Shown piece after piece: positions 51,873 to 60,413 of a DNA stretch of 62,226 nt (position 1 is its first letter; every line of letters begins with the position of its first letter). The notes beneath the pieces are model-generated. The model did not search any database, was not told the origin of the DNA, and saw nothing but the letters and a program-made list of their open reading frames with translations. The DNA comes from Pontibacter pamirensis (GTDB taxonomy: Bacteria > Bacteroidota > Bacteroidia > Cytophagales > Hymenobacteraceae). Made by a program: the position numbers and the translations under genes. The DNA lies in the NCBI RefSeq assembly GCF_010015475.1, contig NZ_SSNI01000034.1:1-62226 (forward strand). Reading direction: 5' to 3'.

Positions 51873-54254
51873 ATGACAGAGAAAGGATTATTCCAGTTTC
51901 AGCCGGAAGCGTCAGAGGAAGTTGATTTAAAAGCACTACTATTTAAGTACCTGCGCTATTGGTATTTGTTCCTGATAGGTGCGGTGCTTGGCTTGGGTGT
52001 GGCTTTTCTGTACCTGCGCTATACCACACCACAGTATAGTATCAAAAGTAAGGTGCTGATAAGGGATGATAAAAAAGGTGGAGACTTATTAGGGAATTCA
52101 GCTTTTAGTGAGCTGGATATGTTTAAGTCCACTAAAAACATTGACAATGAAATAGAAGTGCTGACTGCCGTTAGTCTAATGCAGCGCGTGCTGACAGAGC
52201 TTTCTTTGCAGACGAGCTATTTCAAGCCGGGCAATGTGCGTGATGTAGAATTATATGGCAAAGAGCTGCCATTAAAGGTTATTGTGTCCAAACTGGATTC
52301 TGCTGCTTACAGAAAAAGTATTGTGCTGCATGTAAAAGACAACAACAGCTTTGAACTAGAAGAGGAAAATGAAGCAGGAGAACCAGTTGTATCTGCGCAC
52401 CAGTTCGGGCAGGAAATCCAGAAGCCTTACGGTGTTTTTACCGTAGTAGCGGCTGCTGGGGGTTCGTCTCTAGAAAAGCCAAACGATGTCATTGTGCAGT
52501 TTAATGATATTCGAAGACTGGCTAACGCTTATAATAGTAGATTAGGTATTGAACCGGTAAATAAAAATGCCAGTGTGCTGATGATTAGCTTGGTAGAGCC
52601 TGTACGGGAAAAAGGTAAGGATATCATAAATAAGTTGGTAGAAGTATATAATAAAGAGGCCGTAGAAGACAAGAATCTAGTCGCCTCTAATACCATCCAA
52701 TTCATAGACGAACGCCTGACATTCCTGACAACAGAGCTATCAGATGTTGAGAAAGACGTGGAAGCTTATAAGCGGCAGAATGAGCTGACAGATGTGAGTT
52801 CAGAGGCTAAAATGTTTGTAGAAAGAGCGAGCGAGTATAACAAGCAACTGGCGGAATTTGAAATACAACTGGAAGTGCTGAATTCCATCGAAAAATACCT
52901 GCGTGAAAAAGGACAGCAATATCAACTGGTGCCCAGCACACTCAGTATTCAGGACCTCACCTTACTGGGTCTGATTACAAAGTTCAATGAACTGCAACTG
53001 GAGCGCGAGCGCATGCTGCGCACGACTCAGGCTAATAATCTGCTCATACAGAACATCAACGATCAGTTGGCGAACCTGCAGGTGAATATCCTGGAGAACC
53101 TGCAGAATATCAAAAGGGGCCTTGTGATTACACGTGATAATTTAAAGACCAGCATGGCTTCTTTTGAATCGAGGATACAGCAGGTGCCTCTAATTGAGCG
53201 GGAACTGCTTGAAATACAGCGCCAACAGGGCATCAAGCAGGGACTCTACCTATACCTCCTGCAGAAACGGGAAGAGTCTGCCGTATCACTGGCGGCAGCT
53301 GTGTCTAACTCTCGCGTGTTAGACCCTGCCATGGTGGAAGATGAACCGGTGAAACCAAAAAAGATGCTGGTTTACCTGCTGAGTTTGATGATGGGCTTAG
53401 GGCTCCCTTTTGCCTGGATTTTTGTGCGGGATCTTTTGAATGATAAGATACAGGAAAAGAAAGAGGTTGAGCGCGCAACTAAAACTCCAATTTTGGGTGA
53501 AATCGCTCATCATAGAGCTGATGATGTCGTTGCTGTAACTCATGACAACAGAAGTCCTGTTGCTGAAATGTTCCGGCTTGTACGTACGAATCTCCAGTTT
53601 GCGACGGCAGGCAAAGAAAACAAGGTGATACTGGTTACCTCCAGTATGAGCGGGGAGGGCAAAACTTTCTTTAGTATCAACATGGGGGCGAGTTTAGTAA
53701 TAACGGGTAAGAAAGTGGTGGTATTAGGGTTCGACCTCCGGAGGCCAAGATTGCTGCAGGAGTTAGGTGTTCCGGAGGGACCAGGAATAACAAATTACCT
53801 GATATCAGATAAAGTGTCTGTCGATGATATCGTAAAGCCTTCTCCAGATGTACCAGGTTTGTATGCCGTTGGTTCCGGTCCTGTTCCGCCAAACCCGGCT
53901 GAATTAATGATGAGCCCTAAAGTAGGGCAATTGCTTCAGCTCTTAAAAGAAAACTTTGACCATATCATCATTGATACTGCACCGGTGGGACAGGTGGCAG
54001 ATGCCTTTACACTGGCTCCTCACATCGATTCCAGTATTTATATTTTGCGGTACGGCTATACACACAAGTCACAATTAGATATCATTGATGATGTGTATAA
54101 GCATAACAAGCTTCAGTATCCGATGATCGTGCTAAATGATGCCTCAATGGGGAATAGCTACGGTTACGGTTATGGTTATGGTTATGGCTATGGACATGTA
54201 GAAACTATGGAGAAGACCTGGGGAAAGAAGCTCAGAGCGGGTATAGGTGCTTAA
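51873..54254 (+). CDS. wzc: EPS co-polymerase tyrosine kinase (Wzc-like)
   Basis: 793 aa. A Wzz-type chain-length domain with helix 1 at about 31-50, a long periplasmic coiled coil (about 270-490, including PLIERELLEIQRQQGIKQGLY), helix 2 at about 500-520, and a cytoplasmic BY-kinase: Walker A SSMSGEGKT (about 589-597), Walker A' VLGFDLRRPRL (about 617-627), Walker B HIIIDTAPVG (about 697-706). The C-terminal tail is a YG repeat (YGYGYGYGYGYG at about 763-774), the tyrosine cluster for autophosphorylation. Its DNA is a run of imperfect hexamers that could vary in copy number. It controls chain length and export together with Wza. Confidence 0.94.
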   Translation: MTEKGLFQFQPEASEEVDLKALLFKYLRYWYLFLIGAVLGLGVAFLYLRYTTPQYSIKSKVLIRDDKKGGDLLGNSAFSELDMFKSTKNIDNEIEVLTAVSLMQRVLTELSLQTSYFKPGNVRDVELYGKELPLKVIVSKLDSAAYRKSIVLHVKDNNSFELEEENEAGEPVVSAHQFGQEIQKPYGVFTVVAAAGGSSLEKPNDVIVQFNDIRRLANAYNSRLGIEPVNKNASVLMISLVEPVREKGKDIINKLVEVYNKEAVEDKNLVASNTIQFIDERLTFLTTELSDVEKDVEAYKRQNELTDVSSEAKMFVERASEYNKQLAEFEIQLEVLNSIEKYLREKGQQYQLVPSTLSIQDLTLLGLITKFNELQLERERMLRTTQANNLLIQNINDQLANLQVNILENLQNIKRGLVITRDNLKTSMASFESRIQQVPLIERELLEIQRQQGIKQGLYLYLLQKREESAVSLAAAVSNSRVLDPAMVEDEPVKPKKMLVYLLSLMMGLGLPFAWIFVRDLLNDKIQEKKEVERATKTPILGEIAHHRADDVVAVTHDNRSPVAEMFRLVRTNLQFATAGKENKVILVTSSMSGEGKTFFSINMGASLVITGKKVVVLGFDLRRPRLLQELGVPEGPGITNYLISDKVSVDDIVKPSPDVPGLYAVGSGPVPPNPAELMMSPKVGQLLQLLKENFDHIIIDTAPVGQVADAFTLAPHIDSSIYILRYGYTHKSQLDIIDDVYKHNKLQYPMIVLNDASMGNSYGYGYGYGYGYGHVETMEKTWGKKLRAGIGA

Positions 54255-54305
54255 ATTATTCTAGTGTAAGAACTTTATTCACAATTAATTATTCGTAATT
54301 TTTAA

Positions 54306-54820
54306 TTCATAATAACAAGAATACTGTCAGGTGGTACAAAAGAAGTAAAATACGCAAGAATAGCAGTTATTGGCTTAGGCTATGTAGGCTTACCTCTAGC
54401 CGTGGAATTTGCAAAGAAGTATAAGACATTTGGTTTTGATATTAATGCGCACGGGTAGCTGAGTTGGCTATTGGGTATGACCATACACTGGAAGTGTCGC
54501 AGGAGTACCTGCAGGAAGTTGTAACACAGGATTGCAGCACCAGTAAGGGTCTGTACTGCACCATTGAACTAGAGGAAATTTAAGAGGCTAGCTTTTATGT
54601 AAATACGATGCACACCTCGGTGGACAAGCACAACCGACCGGACCTGACGCCCCTGTACAAGGCAAGCGAAACAGTAGGAAAGGTGCTGAAAAAGGGAGGC
54701 ATTGTCATCTATAAGTTCACTGTATATTCTGGTGTAACAGAACAGGAGTGCGTGCCTGTGCTGGAGAGAGTGTTTTGGCTAAATCAACATTTGTTCAATG
54801 AAGTTTTTTTTGTTGGTTAG
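54306..54820 (+). pseudogene. decayed UDP-sugar 6-dehydrogenase (WbpO/TviB-like)
   Basis: Reads ARIAVIGLGYVGLPLAVEFA and KTFGFDINAH, the Rossmann opening of nucleotide-sugar dehydrogenases, then one lost base (near 54452) shifts the frame: next ELAIGYDHTLEVSQEYLQEV, a TAA in EEI*EASFYV (54582), VDKHNRPDLTPLYKASETVG and VLKKGGIVIYKFTVYSGVTE, and finally FNEVFFVG with a stop at 54818. No start codon is left (ATA at the expected position). The C-terminal two thirds with the catalytic Cys are missing; the sequence fuses directly to an epimerase fragment. Confidence 0.85.
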
Positions 54821-55270
54821 TTATATATGCAGCTAGCTCTTCAACATATGGTGATTCTGAAACTCTGCGTAAAGTTGAAAATAATATTGGATAGCCACTA
54901 GCGCCTTGTGATACTACAAAATATGTAAATAAACTATATGTGGATATTTTGTATAAAGGCTTATGGATTAGAGACCATTGGTCTGCGATGTTTCAATGTG
55001 TTTGGCAGAAGGCAGAATCCAAATGGAGCTTATGCCGCAGTAATTCCTAAATTCGTGATACAATTGACGAATCATGAAAGCACAGTAATTAACAAAATAT
55101 GATTCGGCTATAAGGAAAGTAGAAATAAAACACGGTTTTGAACGTGCTGGAGACATCCAACATTCTTTGGCTTCAGTCGAAAAGCCATAAGGCTTTTGAG
55201 ATATGAACCTACTTATAAAATTGAGCAAGGGGTTAAGGAAGCAGTTGACTGGTATTGGAGAAATCTATAA
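54821..55270 (+). pseudogene. decayed NAD-dependent sugar epimerase (WbpP/TviC-like)
   Basis: Starts mid-protein with IYAASSSTYGDSETLRKVENN (first 20 residues are the diagnostic part), a TAG, then KYVNKLYVDILYKG, a frameshift, YGLETIGLRCFNVFGRRQNP and GAYAAVIPKFVIQLTNHEST, loss of about 80 codons, HGFERAGDIQHSLASVEK, another shift and YEPTYKIEQGVKEAVDWYWR with TAA at 55268. The SSSxYG-x-YxxxK catalytic set of short-chain epimerases is ruined (the Tyr-x3-Lys became CDTTK). Together with the preceding remnant it was the UDP-GalNAcA pathway pair. Confidence 0.85.
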
Positions 55271-55282
55271 TGTGCAAAAATT

Positions 55283-56533
55283 TTGAAGAAAAAGCTAAAG
55301 AACTTACTTGGTAAGAAAGAGAATAAAACTTTGTTGGAGAACTTTTTCTCGTTGTCGGCTATTCAAGTCGTAAGCATGGTTTTACCTTTAATTACCTTTC
55401 CCTATATAATAAGAGTAATAGGGTTGAATAATTATGGTACCATTGCTCTTGCTCTTTCTTTAGTTACTTACTTTATGTCGCTAGTAGATTTTAGCTTTAT
55501 GATCACAGCAACAAGAGATGTTTCTTTACATAGGCATAGCCATAGGGCACTTAGTTTGATTTATAGTAGAGTAATGACTATAAAATTTTTCTTCTTGATG
55601 GTCTCTTTTGCTATAATCGCAGCTATTATTTTAATATATCCTCCTTTCTATGAGGAGAGAGCTGTGTTTTTTATTTGTGCTAGTACTTTGTTAGGGCATG
55701 TTCTATTTCCGGAATGGTTCTTTCATGGTATTGAAAAAATGAAGTTTATAACCATTATCAAAATTAGTGCTCAAATTCTCTTTACCATAGGTATATTTTT
55801 ATTTATTCACAAAAGCAGTGATTATTGGATTTATCCTTTACTAACGAGTGCTGGAGGACTGATCTCAGGAATTATTGGACAGGTAGTTCTCTTGAATAAA
55901 TATAGATTAAAGTTTAAAGTTTTGTCTTGGCAAAGAGTGATGATAACTATCATGGGCAACTCTCCAATATTTTACAATCAGTTTTTACCAACCCTTTATA
56001 ATAATTCTAGTACATTTTTACTTGGATTTTTTGTAAGCCCTTATCTTATAGGCGTCTATGCTGCTATCAGGAAAATAATTGATATCGCTGTAGTTATACT
56101 AGGAATTTTCTCGAGAGTATTTTTCCCACTTATAAATAAAAAAAGAAGTGCTTTTGATTTTTATAAAAAGGTTAGTATTACTGTAACTTTTGTTGGAACA
56201 GGATTGATTGTATTACTTCATCCACTAATCTTTTTGTACTTGAATGTAGAGTACAAATATGATCTTCTAATACTCATTTTTCTTAGTTTAAGTATTATTG
56301 GATTATCAATGTATGATATCTATGGTCTAAATTATTTAATAGTTCGACGACAGGATAAGGTTGTATTACGAAATACACTCTTTATATCTGTTATAGGTTT
56401 TTTGACTGCATTTCCTCTCCTCTATTTTTTGGGGATAATTGGTGCTTCTTTGAATATATTTTTATCACGATCAATTATGGGGTTAGGCGTTTTCTTGAAA
56501 TACAAGTCTATCAAGAATGATAAAGTACTTTAG
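55283..56533 (+). CDS. wzx: polysaccharide repeat-unit flippase (Wzx-like)
   Basis: Integral membrane flippase of the PST/MATE-like group, 416 aa, about 12 helices. The start is a TTG (KKKLKNLLGKKENKTLLEN follows) because the frame closes upstream at the TAA of the epimerase remnant (55268), and no ATG precedes the first helix (FFSLSAIQVVSMVLPLITFPYIIRVIGL; first 20 residues diagnostic of Wzx). It should move lipid-linked repeat units across the inner membrane. The gene overlaps the next start by 17 bp. It is markedly AT-rich. Confidence 0.88.
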   Translation: MKKKLKNLLGKKENKTLLENFFSLSAIQVVSMVLPLITFPYIIRVIGLNNYGTIALALSLVTYFMSLVDFSFMITATRDVSLHRHSHRALSLIYSRVMTIKFFFLMVSFAIIAAIILIYPPFYEERAVFFICASTLLGHVLFPEWFFHGIEKMKFITIIKISAQILFTIGIFLFIHKSSDYWIYPLLTSAGGLISGIIGQVVLLNKYRLKFKVLSWQRVMITIMGNSPIFYNQFLPTLYNNSSTFLLGFFVSPYLIGVYAAIRKIIDIAVVILGIFSRVFFPLINKKRSAFDFYKKVSITVTFVGTGLIVLLHPLIFLYLNVEYKYDLLILIFLSLSIIGLSMYDIYGLNYLIVRRQDKVVLRNTLFISVIGFLTAFPLLYFLGIIGASLNIFLSRSIMGLGVFLKYKSIKNDKVL

Positions 56534-57104
56534 TTCACTCTTCTATTCATCTTTAGAAAAGTTGAAGGTTAAATGGATTATATTAATGAATCCTAAAGCT
56601 GATATTAAACGAGGAGTCCGCATAGATTTGAGTACCAAAATTTCTTTAGGAAGCAATAGATTAGTCTTAGGGGAAAATGTTTATTTAAGATCGACCAAAA
56701 AAGGTTACCATGCTGGAATGCCTTTTTCAACAACAATTTTAATAGATAAAGATGGAGCAGAGTGTGAAATAGGTAATAATTGTAGAATAAATGGATGTTA
56801 CATTCACACTCAAAAAAAAATTAAAATAGGTGAAAATACTGTTATCGCTTCTGGTACGAATATAATTGATTCTAACGGTCATGAAATTTATTCTACGAAC
56901 AGAACAGTAGGGAGAGATGAACCGGAAGAAATTAGTATTGGAGCTAATGTTTGGATTGGGTTGAATGCCATAATTTTAAAAGGAACTACCATAGGAATGA
57001 ACTCGATAGTAAGTGCTGGTTCTGTAGTTAAGGGAAATTTCCCTAAAAATTCACTTATTCAAGGAAATCCAGCTAAGATAATTAAAACACTAGAGATTGA
57101 ATGA
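56517..57104 (+). CDS. hexapeptide-repeat acetyltransferase (LbH)
   Basis: 195 aa, left-handed beta-helix acyltransferase of the WbbJ/LacA type. Repeats of the [LIV]-G-x4 pattern start at about residue 40 (ISLGSNRLVLGENVYL), continue through CEIGNNCRINGCYIHT and KIGENTVIASGTNI, and end in ISIGANVWIGLNAIILKGTT and GMNSIVSAGSVV, LIQGNPAKII (coenzyme A site region). A catalytic His is available in DSNGHEI. It probably adds an O-acetyl group to a sugar of the EPS repeat unit. Overlaps flippase (17 bp) and the next gene by ATGA (57101). Confidence 0.88.
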   Translation: MIKYFSSLFYSSLEKLKVKWIILMNPKADIKRGVRIDLSTKISLGSNRLVLGENVYLRSTKKGYHAGMPFSTTILIDKDGAECEIGNNCRINGCYIHTQKKIKIGENTVIASGTNIIDSNGHEIYSTNRTVGRDEPEEISIGANVWIGLNAIILKGTTIGMNSIVSAGSVVKGNFPKNSLIQGNPAKIIKTLEIE

Positions 57105-58123
57105 AAATAGCTATACACCACAGCGAAGGAAGTTTTTCGGAAAGATGGATTACCTACTGCCAGTCCTACAAAATTCCTTATAAACTTGTTAATTGTTATG
57201 ATACTGATATAGTAAATCAAGTGGAAGACTGCGATGCTTTAATGTGGCATTATCATCATGCTAACTATAAGGATCGTCTATTCGCAAAGCAACTGCTCTT
57301 CTCAATAGAACAAGCAGGGAAAGTTGCTTTTCCTAATTTTAATACGGCTTGGCATTTCGATGATAAAGTTGGTCAAAAGTATTTATTGGAAAGTATAGGA
57401 ACTCCCTTCGTACCATCTTACGCTTTCTATGAAAAGTCAGAAGCTTTGATTTGGATTGAAAATACAACCTATCCCAAAGTATTCAAATTAACAGGAGGTG
57501 CAGGTTCAAGAAATGTAAAGTTAGTGAAGAATAAAAAACAAGCCAAAAGCTTAGTAAAAAGAGCATTTGGAAGGGGTTTTCCTGCATACGATAGTTGGTA
57601 CTATTGGAAGGAGTCGGTAAATAAGAAAGCCTTCTTGTTGAATAATTTTTTAGAAGTTTTGAGAGGGCTAAAACGTGGTCTGTTTCCCTCCTCAGACCTA
57701 TCCTTACTAAGGAATGAAAAAGGGTATGTTTATTTTCAAGAGTTTCTTCCTGGTAATAAATCAGATGTTAGAATCATTGTTATAGGAGATAATGCTTTTG
57801 CTATAGAACGATATGTAAGACCAAACGATTTTAGAGCTTCAGGAAGTGGAAGAATTCATTATTTAGATGACAAAGACATCAATTTAGAATGTTTGAGGAT
57901 AGCTTTTGAAACCTCTGAGAAACTAAAATCAAAGTGTTTAGCTTATGATTTTGTCTTGAATTCTCAAGGTGAGCCGTTGATAGTTGAAATCAGTTATGGC
58001 TTTGCTAGTATGGCTTACAACAGTTGTAAAGGCTACTGGAATAAAGATTTTACTTTCTTTAGGGGGAGTTTCAATCCTCATGATTGGATGGTGGAATGTG
58101 TTATAAGGGAAATAAACAAATAG
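57101..58123 (+). CDS. ATP-grasp protein in the EPS cluster (RimK-like)
   Basis: 340 aa, soluble, no signal peptide. ATP-grasp features: FPNFNTAWHFDDKVGQKYLL around 77-96, the nucleotide lysine in PKVFKLTGGAGSRNVKLVK (about 125-143), YVYFQEFLPGNKSDVRIIV at about 209-227 and the metal-binding end LAYDFVLNSQGEPLIVEISY (about 280-299; D then E). ATP-grasp ligases form amide bonds between a carboxylate and an amine. In an EPS cluster it could add an amino acid to a uronic acid in the polymer. It overlaps the acetyltransferase gene by 4 bp and lies 4 bp before the polymerase. Confidence 0.85.
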   Translation: MKIAIHHSEGSFSERWITYCQSYKIPYKLVNCYDTDIVNQVEDCDALMWHYHHANYKDRLFAKQLLFSIEQAGKVAFPNFNTAWHFDDKVGQKYLLESIGTPFVPSYAFYEKSEALIWIENTTYPKVFKLTGGAGSRNVKLVKNKKQAKSLVKRAFGRGFPAYDSWYYWKESVNKKAFLLNNFLEVLRGLKRGLFPSSDLSLLRNEKGYVYFQEFLPGNKSDVRIIVIGDNAFAIERYVRPNDFRASGSGRIHYLDDKDINLECLRIAFETSEKLKSKCLAYDFVLNSQGEPLIVEISYGFASMAYNSCKGYWNKDFTFFRGSFNPHDWMVECVIREINK

Positions 58124-58127
58124 ATGA

Positions 58128-59321
58128 ATGTTAAAATATTTAAGTCTCAAATATATTTATTTGTTTGTTATTATAATTTGGGTCCCCTTCCAGATTTTCA
58201 TATTAGGAGTAGATGGTGCTGGAGTTAGCTTAATGCTTTTAACGGGGCTAGTATTTGTAAATGAAAGTCTCCGATTTAGATTTATCCAGGTTTTACAACA
58301 AAAGCCCATAATTTGGTGGGGTGCATGGGTAATTTATAGCTTTTATAATACCATATATAAGGGAAGTACACATGATTCTATAACTATATTTTTCTTTTCT
58401 CTTTTCATTCCTTTCTTAGCTTTATGTGTTACATACCTACTGTATCTGAAATCAAAAAAAATATTATTTAATACAGTAATAGGGGCATTAACAAGTTACT
58501 TAGCTCTTGCTTTGATTTTTGATGGACATGTCTTATTTGTGGATAGGTTGGATGGGAAACTTAATGCAAACTTGATTGGCATTTATTCTTTTATATTAGT
58601 GTTTTTTCTGTTGTTAAAATATGTCCATAAGCAAATTAATTTTTTATTATGTTTTAGTCTCTCTGTTCTCCCCTTTTCTGTTATAATCCTCTCTGCTTCA
58701 AGGAAATCTTTTGCCGCATTAGCAATATTAATGATAGCATTTTTTTTAACAAAATTGAAAGGAAGTATCATTAAAAAAACAGTAGTTTTAGGGTTTGGAT
58801 ATCTTATATTTTATCTTAGCGCCTCTTATTTACTTGAAAGTACCCAGATCGGTGAGCGACTTGCGAAGACTACAGAAGATACTGAAAGTCATAAGGCATT
58901 ACAAACAGGTACCGTCCTTGACTATTTTGGAGATAGAGGCGTGCACTACTACTATGGCTGGCAACTTTTTTCAGAAAATCCTATAACTGGTATAGGATTA
59001 AAAAACTTTATTAAAGAGGCTCCTCTGGAATATGTGCTTCATTCTGAGTATATGGTCCAGTTGGCTGAAGGTGGACTCTTTGGTTCAATACTTTTCGTCC
59101 TATTTTATTTCTGGATTGGTAGCCAATTATTTCGACTATACAAAAGTAAGAAGGAGCTTAGTAATAAAATTCTTGTATACGCAGGAGGTTTTGGGGGAGT
59201 TTTGTTTATAAATACTGCTGCATGGACATATGAATTCGCACCTATCTTCATTCTTTTTGGTGCAATCGTAGGTTTTATTCTCTCTGAAAAAAATAATTCC
59301 TTTCACTTTGCTGAATATTAA
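58128..59321 (+). CDS. wzy: O-antigen/EPS polymerase (Wzy-like)
   Basis: 397 aa integral membrane protein with about 11 helices and one large periplasmic loop (about 230-300). Diagnostic words are SASRKSFAALAILMIAFFL (about 190) and NPITGIGLKNF, HSEYMVQLAEGGLFGSILF (about 300-318) near the end of the loop, typical of the Wzy_C/O-antigen ligase superfamily. It should polymerise the flipped repeat units. The start is the second of two ATGs (58128); 58124 is in another frame. 4 bp after the ATP-grasp gene. Confidence 0.87.
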   Translation: MLKYLSLKYIYLFVIIIWVPFQIFILGVDGAGVSLMLLTGLVFVNESLRFRFIQVLQQKPIIWWGAWVIYSFYNTIYKGSTHDSITIFFFSLFIPFLALCVTYLLYLKSKKILFNTVIGALTSYLALALIFDGHVLFVDRLDGKLNANLIGIYSFILVFFLLLKYVHKQINFLLCFSLSVLPFSVIILSASRKSFAALAILMIAFFLTKLKGSIIKKTVVLGFGYLIFYLSASYLLESTQIGERLAKTTEDTESHKALQTGTVLDYFGDRGVHYYYGWQLFSENPITGIGLKNFIKEAPLEYVLHSEYMVQLAEGGLFGSILFVLFYFWIGSQLFRLYKSKKELSNKILVYAGGFGGVLFINTAAWTYEFAPIFILFGAIVGFILSEKNNSFHFAEY

Positions 59322-59327
59322 CATTTT

Positions 59328-60401
59328 ATGAATTCTAAACGAATTTTAATTTGGACTACAGGTATTGATGATGTTATTGCTGGTAGAGGACTTGTTGGAG
59401 GGCTAACAGTACAATTAATGTTATGGGCGAAGGTTTTCCATGAGAATAATTGGGATGTATATTCATTTACAATCCACCGAAACAAGCATAAGAGTTTTTT
59501 AATGGGAACCAAGTATCTGTACTATAGAAGAGTGAAAATTTTGAATATCCTTTTTGAAAATTTTTTCACCGTTATATATTTGTTGAAAGTTAAGCCAACA
59601 GTTATAATTACGAGAGGAGCTTCTAGAAAGCTTTTAGCGCTGTCTCTTGCTTCTAAGCTTTTTAGGTTTAAACTAATTCATATGTTAGCAAGTGATTCAG
59701 ACGTGCAAAATGGCCAAGAATTAATTCAGAGGCCGTGGGACAAAAAATTGTACCGTTTAGGATTTATAAGATGTAGCTATATAGTTGTACAGAATCATTT
59801 GCAAAAAACCTTAGTAGATAAACAAAATCCTAAAGCAAAGACTCTATTAATACCGAATGTTTGGCCTCAAAGTAATGAGTACAAGATCAAGGAGGACCTG
59901 ATTATTTGGGTAGCCAATTTTAGAGAGTTGAAAAGACCTATGTTGTTTTTAGAATTGGCAAAAAGGTTACCCCAACAGCAGTTTATAATGGTTGGTGATG
60001 GCCTAGATAAGCTTTTATATAATTCTTGTGAACAAGTTGCTAAAATAATTCCAAATTTAGTTTTCAAAGGGGCACAGTCCTTGGAAGAGACAAACCTGCT
60101 TTTTAGTAAGTGTAAGTTATTTATTTGCACTTCTGAGATTGAAGGTTTTCCCAATACTTTCCTGCAAGCATGGTGTAATGCAGTACCAATAATTTCTTCT
60201 TTTGATCCCAGTGATATCATAAAAAAAGAAAATTTAGGTTTGATTTTTAGTACTGTTGATGAGGCAATAGAAGCAATACATTTTCTTAATAATCGAGATG
60301 AATATGAAATGGTTAAAAATAATATTATAAATTATTTTTATAAAAGTCATAACTCCCAAAAGCAGTACAATAAACTGGTTGCATTTTTTAATATTTGTTA
60401 A
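59328..60401 (+). CDS. glycosyltransferase family 4 (first)
   Basis: 357 aa, two Rossmann domains (GT-B). The N-terminal donor-independent half begins RILIWTTGIDDVIAGRGLVG, and the C-terminal half has LIIWVANFRELKRPMLFLEL (about 190-209), GDGLDKLLYN, VFKGAQSLEE and the EX7E motif in CTSEIEGFPNTFLQAW (about 262-277). So it should be a retaining sugar transferase using a nucleotide sugar, acting on the lipid-linked repeat unit on the cytoplasmic side. The donor is not predictable. 6 bp after wzy. Confidence 0.87.
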   Translation: MNSKRILIWTTGIDDVIAGRGLVGGLTVQLMLWAKVFHENNWDVYSFTIHRNKHKSFLMGTKYLYYRRVKILNILFENFFTVIYLLKVKPTVIITRGASRKLLALSLASKLFRFKLIHMLASDSDVQNGQELIQRPWDKKLYRLGFIRCSYIVVQNHLQKTLVDKQNPKAKTLLIPNVWPQSNEYKIKEDLIIWVANFRELKRPMLFLELAKRLPQQQFIMVGDGLDKLLYNSCEQVAKIIPNLVFKGAQSLEETNLLFSKCKLFICTSEIEGFPNTFLQAWCNAVPIISSFDPSDIIKKENLGLIFSTVDEAIEAIHFLNNRDEYEMVKNNIINYFYKSHNSQKQYNKLVAFFNIC

Positions 60402-60413
60402 TACTTCTAAAAG

